64,000 nucleotides of DNA from JABSSA01 sp039984715 (GTDB lineage Bacteria; Pseudomonadota; Alphaproteobacteria; Rhodobacterales; Rhodobacteraceae). The DNA lies in NCBI GenBank assembly GCA_039984715.1, contig JBDWUA010000016.1, positions 186,001 to 250,000 of the forward strand, in the 5' to 3' direction. Positions within the stretch are counted from its first letter, which is position 1. The number at the start of each line of letters is the position of its first letter. The notes under the pieces were generated by a model. It did not search any database. It saw only the letters and a program-made list of their open reading frames with translations, and was not told the origin of the DNA. The position numbers and the translations under genes were made by a program. This document shows positions 24,975 to 33,539 of this stretch, piece by piece.

Positions 24975-26355
24975 CCGACCGATCTAGTGCGGGGATTTTG
25001 GTTTTGAAAACCGATGTTGGTGATTGTTGCGCACGATCTTCAAAATTCGGGATCAAAACACCCTCGGCATGAGAAACGCCAAAATGTTGCGCCAGCCGAC
25101 TTTGCGTGGCTAGCAATCTGTAAGCACTGAAGGTCAAGCTCGCCTCGGCGCTGATCTTTTCGAATTCAACGTCAAAACTTGCGCGTTCCGCTTCTAACAC
25201 GTCCAAAAGTGACCGGGTGCCCGCTTCGAATTCCGAATTGAATTGCGTCACCAGGTTTCGATTGATCCGAAATTGTTGTGACAACAGCTGAAGACGTTCG
25301 GAGTTGGCGGCGTGACCATTCCACGTTCTTTCCGCCAATTCCCGGACTTCGCGCATGGCAACGTTGCGTTCTGACGTCGCTTTGTGCTTGCGTTCGATTT
25401 CGGCGCGGCTGCGCGCGTTGCGTCCGCCTTGGTGCAAAATCCAATTCATGCGTACGCCAACAAATGTGTCAGTTTCGCTAGAACGATTACCGTCAAGGTC
25501 AGAGCCGCGCCGAATGCCGGCATTCAAGGAAACGCGTGGTTTACGATCCGCTTCGATGACTTTCTTTTCGTATTCGGCCCGGTCGATTTCGATATTTGCA
25601 ATGCGCACACGATGGCTGTTTTCTACGGCCACGCGCAGCAGATCTTGCAACTTACCTACCTTTACACGAATGCCGGGTACGGACATGGCCGAAGACGGTG
25701 GATTGCCGATGATCCTTTTGTACCGCGCTTCGGCGTCTTTCACGCTGCGGCGCATATCAATCAGAACCAATTGCGCGGCGCGTATACGGTCTTGAATTTG
25801 CAAACGATCCGAAACTGGCAAGCGACCGCTTTCGACCAAATCATTCACTTGTCGGCCAATGACCTGATGACGCCGCAGGTTCCGAGACGCCGCATCCAAC
25901 AGGCGGCGGTGCCGGTATGTGTCGATGTAAACTTCGGTGGCATTCAAAGCGAGCGTTTCCGACGCATCCAAAAGACGGAAAATACTGCCGTCTACGCGTG
26001 CCGCGTTTGAATACACAAGATTGGCGCGTCGTGCCCCGTCAAACAGAACCACTTCGGCCTCTAGCCCGATTTCGCGAGCAAACAATGTGTCACCTGTATC
26101 AGCGGCTGACAAAGACGATGGATCATCCAGTCGCTGCGCCCCAGCGCGTCCGTACAACGTCACTGTGGGTTGATACTCTGATTGCAACTTAAGAAGGTCA
26201 TAGGCATTGGCGCGCGCTTCGGAGGTCGCAGCCAATACACTGGGGTTGCTGGTGAGCGCGTTACGCACCGCGTTTTTCAAAGATTCGGCTGCTGCAAATT
26301 GCGTTCCAGCAAGGCAGCCGATCAGGCCTAAAAGGATAATGAAACGCGATTTCAA
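24964..26355 (-). CDS. TolC-family outer-membrane channel for type I secretion
   Basis: This 463-residue outer-membrane efflux protein has a signal peptide (KSRFIILLGLIGCLAGTQFAAAE) followed by two OEP repeats with long alpha-helical hairpins: ALTSNPSVLAATSEARANAYDLLKLQSEYQPTVTLYG in two halves and VRMNWILHQGGRNARSRAEIERK in the second repeat. I assign the start to a TTG at 26355 because GGAGGA lies 6 bases upstream of it and it begins the signal peptide exactly; the upstream extension has no Shine-Dalgarno. It is the first gene of the tolC-ATPase-hlyD operon, presumed to export the FecR/RTX protein. Confidence 0.9.
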   Translation of the reverse strand: MKSRFIILLGLIGCLAGTQFAAAESLKNAVRNALTSNPSVLAATSEARANAYDLLKLQSEYQPTVTLYGRAGAQRLDDPSSLSAADTGDTLFAREIGLEAEVVLFDGARRANLVYSNAARVDGSIFRLLDASETLALNATEVYIDTYRHRRLLDAASRNLRRHQVIGRQVNDLVESGRLPVSDRLQIQDRIRAAQLVLIDMRRSVKDAEARYKRIIGNPPSSAMSVPGIRVKVGKLQDLLRVAVENSHRVRIANIEIDRAEYEKKVIEADRKPRVSLNAGIRRGSDLDGNRSSETDTFVGVRMNWILHQGGRNARSRAEIERKHKATSERNVAMREVRELAERTWNGHAANSERLQLLSQQFRINRNLVTQFNSEFEAGTRSLLDVLEAERASFDVEFEKISAEASLTFSAYRLLATQSRLAQHFGVSHAEGVLIPNFEDRAQQSPTSVFKTKIPALDRSDGN

Positions 26356-26407
26356 AGCGCGTCCTCCAAAAACAGTGACAGTCAATCATTCATTAAGCAA
26401 TGATTGG

Positions 26408-26476
26408 AACGTACTATCAGAGGCTTAGGCTGTAAACGATTGAATCGTGTCCAACGAACGTATGATAACGTATGAT
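26408..26476. repeat. Tandem 10-base direct repeat upstream of the secretion operon
   Basis: Two perfect, adjacent copies of AACGTATGAT lie at 26457-26466 and 26467-26476, and a related copy AACGTACTAT at 26408-26417. Repeats at exactly one helical turn are typical of response-regulator or other dimeric operator sites. They lie 50-120 bases upstream of the tolC-like start on the minus strand. Confidence 0.45.
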
Positions 26477-26651
26477 ACGGCGCGGTAAATTTCCCGCCGG
26501 GGTAGAGGTTATCGGTGGTTTTGTCTCATTAGTGACCGTCTTCGTAGAATTTCTCAACAACACAGAGAACTGACAACAGAGCGAACTGGAATCGCTGAGT
26601 ATCCGTCAGGCCTTCGGCATCATACGAAGTGGTGTGTTAAGGTGCTAAGTC

Positions 26652-26864
26652 TTATTTCTTCTGCGCTGCCGGTTTACCTGTCGCTTTCTTGGTTGTGGTC
26701 TTTTTGGTTGTTTTTGCTTGGGGTGTCGTTCCGGTATTGCGCGTGACTGGGGCCGTCTTTCCCTTGATATCTTTAAGCTGGGTTGAAGGGTCCGTTGACA
26801 AAATTGCCCATATCGCAACGCGCCCGAATTCGATGGTGTATATTTTGACGTGGGAAAAGTGCAT
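26652..26864 (-). CDS. Possible small Lys/Thr-rich protein
   Basis: A 70-residue frame starting at an ATG at 26864. The N-terminal half has mild hydrophobicity (IEFGRVAIWAILSTDPS); the C-terminal half is a low-complexity basic tail (TTKKTTTKKATGKPAAQKK). No Shine-Dalgarno is visible and no family is recognised. The basic tail ending cleanly at a TAA is the only sign that this is a gene. It might also be the remains of a longer protein. Confidence 0.3.
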   Translation of the reverse strand: MHFSHVKIYTIEFGRVAIWAILSTDPSTQLKDIKGKTAPVTRNTGTTPQAKTTKKTTTKKATGKPAAQKK

Positions 26865-27050
26865 CCAATTGAAATTATCGGCTGATGCGATTGATCCATG
26901 CAAAGCCCGAAAATTAAATAAGATCAAGCTGCTGTAGAATGGAGCTGCGTTGTTTTTACGCCGCTTAAGCGCGCAGGCAAATATTTGCCAGATGATGACG
27001 GTGGCGTTGTTGAAAATGGGCGAAAAAGAGAGCCGAAAAAAGGGGTGAAT

Positions 27051-27115
27051 CTCACGGTCCTGTGATGGCGCAACTTGCGATTCGAACCCGCCGAATCCTA
27101 CAGGGTCCCCGTGAG
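27051..27115. other. tRNA-like structured element beside tRNA-Gly
   Basis: On the minus strand an outer 7-bp stem CTCACGG/CCGTGAG (27109-27115 with 27051-27057) encloses an inner CCTGT/ACAGG stem, a perfect hairpin GATTCG-GCGGGTT-CGAATC and a short GCAA/TTGC stem. It shares the 11-mer GCGATTCGAAC with the T arm of the neighbouring tRNA-Gly. It lacks an anticodon arm and CCA end, so it is not a working tRNA; it may be a tRNA remnant, an attachment-site scar or an RNA element. Confidence 0.45.
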
Positions 27116-27151
27116 GGGAATTATTTAGCAACCTGTTCGGATTGGTAATGT

Positions 27152-27226
27152 TGGAGCGGGCGAGGCGATTCGAACGCCCGACCCTAACCTTGGCAAGGTT
27201 ATGCTCTACCCCTGAGCTACGCCCGC
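27152..27226 (-). tRNA. tRNA-Gly (GCC)
   Basis: The acceptor stem GCGGGCG pairs with CGCCCGC, followed by discriminator T and an encoded CCA. The D arm is GCTCAGGGGTAGAGC, the anticodon loop TTGCCAA gives GCC, and the T arm contains GTTCGAATC. Length 75 with CCA. Confidence 0.97.
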
Positions 27227-27426
27227 TTCCTTGGGTGAGGCGTGAGATACAAAGCTAACCCGCGACCTGCAAGGGGAAATCGTATGATTTTCAAAAAAAC
27301 TTTCGCCAACTCATCGCATAACCGTAAATCACAAGACAGTTTGAGCGAAACACAGCCAGTCTGACCTGTAAGGGGACAATGGACGCTAAGTTTGGGTGAG
27401 ATTATTTCAAGTTTTGACAGTGAGCG

Positions 27427-27816
27427 CTACTGTGGTCGTTCAGCATATTGGATCAAATCCCAGCGATTGCCAAAAGGATCGCGAAACACGGCCACGGTTC
27501 CATATGGTTCCTGACGCGGCGCTTCTTCGAATTGTACGCCTGCAGACTTGAGTCGGCGGTGATCTTGTTCAAAGTCGGAGCTTTCGAGAAACAGCCAAAC
27601 CCGTCCGCCGCCTTGTGCGCCAATTGCTTGTTTTTGCGCTTCGTTGTCTGCGCGGGCCAGAATAAAGGACGCACCACCACCTTGCGGCGTAAGCTTGATC
27701 CAACGTTTATGCCCTTGATCGATGTCTTCGGTGACTTCGAAGCCCATGACATCTTTGTAAAAGGCAAGCCCGGATTCGTAATCGGGGACGACAAGTGAAA
27801 GTGCAGACAGTTTCAT
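27427..27816 (-). CDS. VOC (glyoxalase/dioxygenase) superfamily protein
   Basis: This is a 129-residue single VOC module pair. The N-terminal part MKLSALSLVVPDYESGLAFYKDVMGFEV and the C-terminal part GTVAVFRDPFGNRWDLIQY are the two beta-alpha-beta-beta-beta units of a glyoxalase I-like fold. The usual first metal His after the opening strand is not evident (SALSLVV), so metal-dependent activity is uncertain. The ATG at 27816 gives the family start; a longer in-frame version would add unrelated residues. No strong Shine-Dalgarno is seen. It is an isolated gene. Confidence 0.85.
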   Translation of the reverse strand: MKLSALSLVVPDYESGLAFYKDVMGFEVTEDIDQGHKRWIKLTPQGGGASFILARADNEAQKQAIGAQGGGRVWLFLESSDFEQDHRRLKSAGVQFEEAPRQEPYGTVAVFRDPFGNRWDLIQYAERPQ

Positions 27817-28396
27817 ATGCAGACTTGTGGCACAGCGCTCCAAAAGCAGAAAGTGATTTTCTTGTTTGTGAATGGACTCAATCACTGAATGGAACTTCAC
27901 TAGCCTGTTGAATTGGTGGTCGTGAAAAACCAAATTTATCAATGAGTTGATGCGGTTCGGCTGGTGGAAATTGTCAAAATGGATGCTGCCGTAAGAAGGG
28001 CAGGTGTTGCAATCTAAGTTGCGATCACGACGAAGAACAATGCGGCCAAGATGACAGCGTAACCGGAAACCGAACACCGTATCCGTGCGGATATCGGTGC
28101 CCCAACATGCAGGGAGGAGACCCTGTATACAGGGCAAAGTCGCTGGTTTGCACCAGACATGCAGTCAGAAAAATCGGTTCCCGGTTCGCTTGAAATTAAC
28201 ACCGATGGCCGGGGCCTGAGCCCGCGAAGCCATTACTAGATACATACCCCAACAAAAATTGCGAATAAAACGCGGCACTCTTTAACACTTAACAACAATT
28301 CAACTTAAAGCTGTCAATGTTGGTCGAAAGGTGGCGCCATTGAAGCGGAAACCAATTGTTTCCATTCAAGCCGCAAAATTTGTTGGGTTTATGCGA
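27817..28396. other. Intergenic region with structured segment and possible small ORF
   Basis: This 580-base gap lies between the VOC gene and pyc. It holds several hairpins at 28075-28135 (listed separately) and, on the minus strand, a 48-codon frame (28014-28160) beginning MSGANQRLCPVY and ending in a membrane-like helix (GYAVILAALFFVVIAT). The frame has no Shine-Dalgarno and overlaps the hairpins, so I do not call it a gene. Confidence 0.4.
28110..28134 (-). promoter_or_regulatory. Mutually exclusive hairpins (switch-like element) with CTCCTCCC segment
   Basis: Three 5-base blocks alternate: CAGGG (28110-28114), CCCTG (28121-28125), CAGGG (28130-28134). The middle block can pair with either neighbour, giving two exclusive hairpins, one with loop TCTCCT on the minus strand. 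The flanks add ATATCC/GGATAT (just upstream at about 28078-28093) and CTGG/CCAG hairpins. This resembles an attenuator or an sRNA, about 300 bases upstream of the VOC gene. Confidence 0.35.
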
Positions 28397-31300
28397 TTAT
28401 TCGAATTCGACCAGCAGATCCTTCGCGTCGATTTGGCCACCGGGTTGAACATGCACAGCAGCGATAACAGCGTCTCTTTCAGCGTGAATACCGGTTTCCA
28501 TTTTCATGGCCTCGATGGTCAACAACAGATCGCCTTCGTTTACAGATTGCCCGACCTGCGCGCCCACTGACGCAACCACACCCGGCATAGGCGCGCCTAT
28601 GTGATTTGGATTGGCGATGTCTGCCTTTGGTCTTGCAGCGGTCGTTGCTGCGATCATTCGATTTGGCGTCCTGATCACACGAGGATGGCCGTTCAGTTCG
28701 AAAAACACCTTAACTTCGCCGTTCTCATCCGTGTCGCCAATGGCCTGAAGGCGGATTTCCAGCGTTTTGCCCGGATCAATTTCAGCCGTGATTTGGTCGC
28801 CCGGTTCCATCCCATAGAAAAAGTTCTTTGTGGGAAGCGTCCGAACAGGACCATAGGACCGATGCCGCCCCATGTAATCGAGAAAGACTTTTGGATACAT
28901 CAGATATCCAGCGAGGTCTTCGTCATCGATTTTCATCCCGTCCAATTCTTTGGATACATCGGCACGCACGGCTTCCATATCCACGGGTTCAAGATGTTTG
29001 CCGGGACGGTCTGTGTTTGGATTTTCACCCTTCAGAACTTTTTCGACAAGCGTGTCGGGGAAACCGCCGGGAGGTTGGCCAAGATTACCGCGCATCATGT
29101 CGACCACACTGTCGGGGAACGCCACGTCTTTGGTCGGATCCTCAACATCGTCGCGTGTTAGGTTTTGGCTGACCATCATAAGGGCCATGTCGCCGACGAC
29201 TTTTGACGAGGGTGTCACTTTGACGATGTCACCAAACATTTGGTTCACATCTGCATAGGTTTGCGCAACCTCATGCCACCGTTCTTCCAGACCCAAGCTG
29301 CGCGCTTGCGCCTTCAGGTTGGTAAATTGGCCACCGGGCATTTCGTGCAGATATACCTCGGAGGAGGGCGCTTGCATGCCGGATTCAAACGCCGCGTAAT
29401 GATTGCGGACCGCTTCCCAATATTCGCTTATTCCGCGCACTGAGTTGATGTCCAACCCGGTGTCGCGATCTGTATTGCGAAGGGATTCAACCACAGTGCC
29501 CAGTGTCGCCTGTGACGTGTTTCCAGACAATGCATCCATTGCGCAATCAACCGCGTCTACACCTGCTTCGGCGGCGGCAACGATTGTGGCAACCGCGACA
29601 CCAGCCGTATCATGCGTGTGAAAGTGGATCGGCAGGCCGACTTCTTGTTTCAGCGTGCGGACCAGAATGCCGGCAGCGCTTGGTTTCAAAAGCCCGGCCA
29701 TATCCTTGAGGCCTAGAACATGTGCACCTGCATCGCGCAGTTCTTTACCCATGTTTACATAATATTGCAGGTCATATTTGGCGCGATCTGGATTCAGGAT
29801 GTCACCTGTGTAACAGATGGTGCCTTCGCAGACTTTGCCGCTTTCGACCACGGCATCCATAGCCACGCGCATGTTTTCCACCCAGTTCAAGCTGTCAAAC
29901 ACGCGGAAAACGTCGATACCGGTTTGGGCTGCCACACGGACAAAGTCCTGAACAACGTTATCGGGATAATTCGTATATCCGACACCGTTTGAACCGCGCA
30001 GCAACATCTGGGTCATTAGGTTTGGCATTGCCTCGCGCAGATCGCGCAAACGCTGCCAAGGACATTCCTGCAAGAACCGATAAGCCACATCAAATGTCGC
30101 GCCGCCCCAACATTCAACCGAGAACAACTGCGGAAGGTTCGCGGCGTAACTTGGCGCGACTTTGATCATGTCCAACGACCGCATCCGCGTTGCCAACAAT
30201 GACTGGTGGCCATCGCGCATCGTGGTGTCAGTGATCAACAGCTGGCTTTGGGCCTTCATCCAATCAGCAACCGCTTGCGGACCTTTTTGTTCCAAAAGGT
30301 TGCGCGTGCCCATCTGAGCGTCGCCCATAATGGACGGTGGTTTCGGGTCTTTCAGGTCTGTTCTTGGACGTGGGCGGTCTTTGGTCTCGGGGTGCCCGTT
30401 CACCGTGATGTCAGCGATATAGTTCAACACCTTTGTTCCGCGGTCGCGCCGTACACGGAACTGGAACAGGTCAGGCGTTTCGTCGATAAATTTTGTTGTA
30501 TATTCATTTGACAAGAACGTCGGGTGCTTCAACAGGTTTTCAACGAAAGCGATGTTGGTCGACACACCCCGCACACGAAATTCGCGCAATGCACGGTCCA
30601 TGCGGGCAATGGCTTTTTCAGGTGTCGGGGCCCAGGCCGTTACTTTGGTCAAAAGCGAGTCATAAAAGCGGGTGATGACACCGCCAGCATAAGCCGTACC
30701 GCCATCCAGCCGAATTCCCATACCCGTTGCAGACCGATAGGCAGTGATGCGGCCGTAATCTGGGATGAAGTTGTTCAAGGGATCTTCGGTGGTTACGCGG
30801 GTCTGGAGCGCGTGACCATTCAGGCGCACATCTTCTTGGGATGCTTTGCCGGTCGCTTCTTCGATTGTTTTGCCTTCGGCAATCAGGATCTGAGCCTGCA
30901 CAATATCGATGCCGGTGACTTCTTCTGTCACGGTGTGTTCGACTTGGACGCGTGGGTTCACTTCGATGAAGAAAAACTTGCCCGTTTCCATATCCATCAG
31001 GAATTCAACGGTGCCAGCACATTCGTAATTCACGTGTTTACAAATCTTGTGCCCAAGTTCGCAAATTTCAGTGCGTTGTTTTTCGCTTAAATACGGGGCA
31101 GGGGCGCGTTCAACGACCTTTTGGTTGCGGCGTTGCACCGAGCAGTCGCGTTCAAACAGGTGATACATGCCGCCATGTTTGTCGCCAAGGATTTGAACCT
31201 CGACGTGACGGGCGCGCGTGATCATCTTTTCCAGATAACCCTCGCCATTGCCAAAGGCGGCTTCTGCTTCGCGGCGGCCTTCAAGAACTTTCTCTTCGAC

Positions 31301-31837
31301 TTCGTCTTCAGAAAAGATCGGGCGCATGCCACGGCCACCACCACCCCACGACGCTTTCAGCATCAAGGGATAGCCAACTTCGGCGGCTTCTTTTTTGATT
31401 GCGGCGACATCGTCACCCAAAACTTCGGTTGCCGGGATAACAGGAACGCCAGCGGCCATGGCGACACGACGTGCGCTGGCTTTGTCACCAAGGGCGCGCA
31501 TTGTCTCGGCCTTTGGACCAATAAAGGTGATCCCAGCTTTTTCACAGGCGTCGACGAATTCCGGGTTTTCCGAAAGCAAACCATATCCGGGGTGAATGGC
31601 GTCCGCGCCGCATTCACGTGCGACCCGGATGATTTCTTCGATGGAAAGATAGGCCGCGACCGGTCCCATGCCTTCGCCAATGCGATAGGCTTCGTCAGAT
31701 TTAAATCGATGCAGCCCCAGCTTGTCTTCCTCGGCATAGACCGCGACGGTCTTTTTACCCATTTCGTTGGCGGCGCGCATCACGCGGATCGCAATCTCGC
31801 CTCGGTTAGCAATTAGGATTTTTTGGAAGTCTGGCAT
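28397..31837 (-). CDS. pyc: Pyruvate carboxylase
   Basis: This 1146-residue single-chain enzyme carboxylates pyruvate to oxaloacetate, refilling the TCA cycle. The N-terminal biotin carboxylase (1-450) has the ATP-grasp signature KASWGGGGRGMRPI and EVNPRVQVEHTVTE. The carboxyltransferase domain (about 530-830) carries TTMRDGHQSLLATRMR and the metal-binding HFHTHDTAG. A linker domain follows, then the biotinyl domain ending with the biotin Lys in IEAMKMETG near residue 1112. Length and domain order match the alpha4-type enzyme. It is transcribed alone; the next gene upstream on the same strand ends about 100 bases away. Confidence 0.97.
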   Translation of the reverse strand: MPDFQKILIANRGEIAIRVMRAANEMGKKTVAVYAEEDKLGLHRFKSDEAYRIGEGMGPVAAYLSIEEIIRVARECGADAIHPGYGLLSENPEFVDACEKAGITFIGPKAETMRALGDKASARRVAMAAGVPVIPATEVLGDDVAAIKKEAAEVGYPLMLKASWGGGGRGMRPIFSEDEVEEKVLEGRREAEAAFGNGEGYLEKMITRARHVEVQILGDKHGGMYHLFERDCSVQRRNQKVVERAPAPYLSEKQRTEICELGHKICKHVNYECAGTVEFLMDMETGKFFFIEVNPRVQVEHTVTEEVTGIDIVQAQILIAEGKTIEEATGKASQEDVRLNGHALQTRVTTEDPLNNFIPDYGRITAYRSATGMGIRLDGGTAYAGGVITRFYDSLLTKVTAWAPTPEKAIARMDRALREFRVRGVSTNIAFVENLLKHPTFLSNEYTTKFIDETPDLFQFRVRRDRGTKVLNYIADITVNGHPETKDRPRPRTDLKDPKPPSIMGDAQMGTRNLLEQKGPQAVADWMKAQSQLLITDTTMRDGHQSLLATRMRSLDMIKVAPSYAANLPQLFSVECWGGATFDVAYRFLQECPWQRLRDLREAMPNLMTQMLLRGSNGVGYTNYPDNVVQDFVRVAAQTGIDVFRVFDSLNWVENMRVAMDAVVESGKVCEGTICYTGDILNPDRAKYDLQYYVNMGKELRDAGAHVLGLKDMAGLLKPSAAGILVRTLKQEVGLPIHFHTHDTAGVAVATIVAAAEAGVDAVDCAMDALSGNTSQATLGTVVESLRNTDRDTGLDINSVRGISEYWEAVRNHYAAFESGMQAPSSEVYLHEMPGGQFTNLKAQARSLGLEERWHEVAQTYADVNQMFGDIVKVTPSSKVVGDMALMMVSQNLTRDDVEDPTKDVAFPDSVVDMMRGNLGQPPGGFPDTLVEKVLKGENPNTDRPGKHLEPVDMEAVRADVSKELDGMKIDDEDLAGYLMYPKVFLDYMGRHRSYGPVRTLPTKNFFYGMEPGDQITAEIDPGKTLEIRLQAIGDTDENGEVKVFFELNGHPRVIRTPNRMIAATTAARPKADIANPNHIGAPMPGVVASVGAQVGQSVNEGDLLLTIEAMKMETGIHAERDAVIAAVHVQPGGQIDAKDLLVEFE

Positions 31838-31938
31838 GACTTAAGTCCCCGATCGGCAGCTTTTTGCAGTTGCAGCGTCGTTTATGACGTTTTGGTCACA
31901 GGGTAAATGCGTTGAATTGGGTATGAGATGGAAATGCG

Positions 31939-33453
31939 TCACTTGGTTGGAGTTCGGGTGAGGTTGACACGTGCCATCGCGTCTTCTGGCAATCCTTGTG
32001 TGCTGCCCCAAAAAGATGCAACATTTTGGCCCTTGGCACGGCTACGTCCGCCTTTGAATCCAAGGACTTCGCGCAATACGACGCCTCGGCCCATTCGCGT
32101 GTACCAACGCATTGCATGACGAATATCCAAGTTGGAATGAAAATACGTGCGCCAGATCGCTTTGGGGCGCAGCTGTAATGTCATTTCGATCAGTTTGACC
32201 CATAAAAATATGCGCAAAGGCGGCACGTTAGGGCAATCCAGCACTTGGTGCTTGTAATCCCATCGCCGCAAATCTGGTTCGATAACCTTGCGATGAGAGG
32301 ATGCGGAAAAGAATGGGGTCCAGCGATGCGGTGTTGCGAAAACGGACATGATTTGATCGGGATCGTATCGCAACAAAGACCGCAGCAAACGCCAATAATC
32401 TCGGTCGGTTTCTTCCTCAAATCCGATGGCAAATGTGCATAATCCGATCATATCATTTTGGCGCAACAGTTTTATCGCCGTTTGATCTGTTGTTTGATCG
32501 CTGCCTTTGCGAACAGTCGCCAAGGTCGTTTGATCGGTCCCTTCCAATCCCATCAAGAATCGAATGACTCCTGCGCGTTTGTACAATGGCATCAAATCGG
32601 CATCCCGAACGATGTCACCGGCACGTGTTGATCCGACAATCAAAACGTTGACGTTCAATTCTATCAAAGCTTCTAAAAAAGCGCGCCACATCCGCCGCGA
32701 AGATGTCGGGTTTTCATCGGCAAGGTTGATCAGCTCAATCCCGTGTTCCCGCACCAGCCATGCGATTTCTTGCGCAAATTTCAAGGGATCACGGTGCCGC
32801 CATCGCGTCCAAAACCCACGTTGCCCGCAATAGGTACACAAGTGCGGGCATCCACGCGAAAATTGCAGGACAACAGCGCGCTTTCCACCCCAATAGGAAT
32901 AGTCATTAAAGTCGATCAGTTCCCAGCCGATCCGATGCGCATCTAAATCCTGCAACATAGGGGCCAATGGGGTTGCTTTTGGTCCGTCAGAGGCGTGATA
33001 GGCAAGTCCACGTATGTAAGACAGATCAACGTTATCGCGCAGTGCGCACATTAAATTGCAAACGGTCGCTTCGCCTTCGCCTCTGACGATAACGTCGATT
33101 TGTGGACATGCGCACAACACGTCGTTCCAATGATAGGTCGGAAAAACGCCACCATAGATGATGGTTAGGTCTGGCTGATTTTGACGCAACATCTGTGTCA
33201 GAACCACAATCGTTGGATGGGCTGACGTTGATCCAGAATGCCCTATCAGAACGGCATCGGGCTGCATTTGCGATACACGGTCCGCAATATCCGCCAAGTC
33301 TAGGTTTTCGCGATCCGCGTTCAACAGGTTGACGTCAAACCCTGCATCAATCAACGGACCACCGATAGAGAGCAATCCCAAGGGCGGTAAGTGTTCATCG
33401 GGAACGCGACTTCCGATGGCTGTATGAGGGGGATTGATCAACAACAGTTTCAT
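31939..33453 (-). CDS. B12-binding radical SAM protein, BchE-like
   Basis: This 504-residue protein has an N-terminal cobalamin-binding-like domain (LLINPPHTAIGSR, PPLGLLSIGGPLIDAG, VIVRGEGEATV) and a radical SAM barrel with the 4Fe-4S motif CPHLCTYC in FSRGCPHLCTYCGQRGFW. The segments WRHRDP, INLADENPTSSRR and TPHRWTPF are those I recall from the anaerobic Mg-protoporphyrin IX monomethyl ester cyclase (BchE) family. No other bacteriochlorophyll gene is in the window, so the substrate may differ. The ATG at 33453 follows TTGGAG. It lies 86 bases after the lactate dehydrogenase gene in the same direction and could be co-transcribed. Confidence 0.8.
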   Translation of the reverse strand: MKLLLINPPHTAIGSRVPDEHLPPLGLLSIGGPLIDAGFDVNLLNADRENLDLADIADRVSQMQPDAVLIGHSGSTSAHPTIVVLTQMLRQNQPDLTIIYGGVFPTYHWNDVLCACPQIDVIVRGEGEATVCNLMCALRDNVDLSYIRGLAYHASDGPKATPLAPMLQDLDAHRIGWELIDFNDYSYWGGKRAVVLQFSRGCPHLCTYCGQRGFWTRWRHRDPLKFAQEIAWLVREHGIELINLADENPTSSRRMWRAFLEALIELNVNVLIVGSTRAGDIVRDADLMPLYKRAGVIRFLMGLEGTDQTTLATVRKGSDQTTDQTAIKLLRQNDMIGLCTFAIGFEEETDRDYWRLLRSLLRYDPDQIMSVFATPHRWTPFFSASSHRKVIEPDLRRWDYKHQVLDCPNVPPLRIFLWVKLIEMTLQLRPKAIWRTYFHSNLDIRHAMRWYTRMGRGVVLREVLGFKGGRSRAKGQNVASFWGSTQGLPEDAMARVNLTRTPTK

Positions 33454-33539
33454 GACGTGCTCCAACAAGGTGTGTTGAAGAGATCAATAGCGTTCGGACT
33501 TTGGGATCAATCGCAGCAGTTGTGCAGAGGTTTCGCAGT

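Noticed and set aside
27051..27115. Possible tmRNA piece or extra tRNA
   Set aside because: No anticodon arm, no CCA end, and no tag-peptide reading frame nearby.
26652..27131. Long version of the minus-strand frame reaching 27131
   Set aside because: Its N-terminal half would be encoded by the tRNA-like element; only the C-terminal 70 residues look protein-like.
28014..28160. 48-codon frame with a C-terminal membrane-like helix
   Set aside because: No Shine-Dalgarno, overlaps strong hairpins, and no family is recognised.
30524..31816. Plus-strand frames opposite pyc
   Set aside because: They are antisense to a well-supported pyruvate carboxylase and show no protein features.
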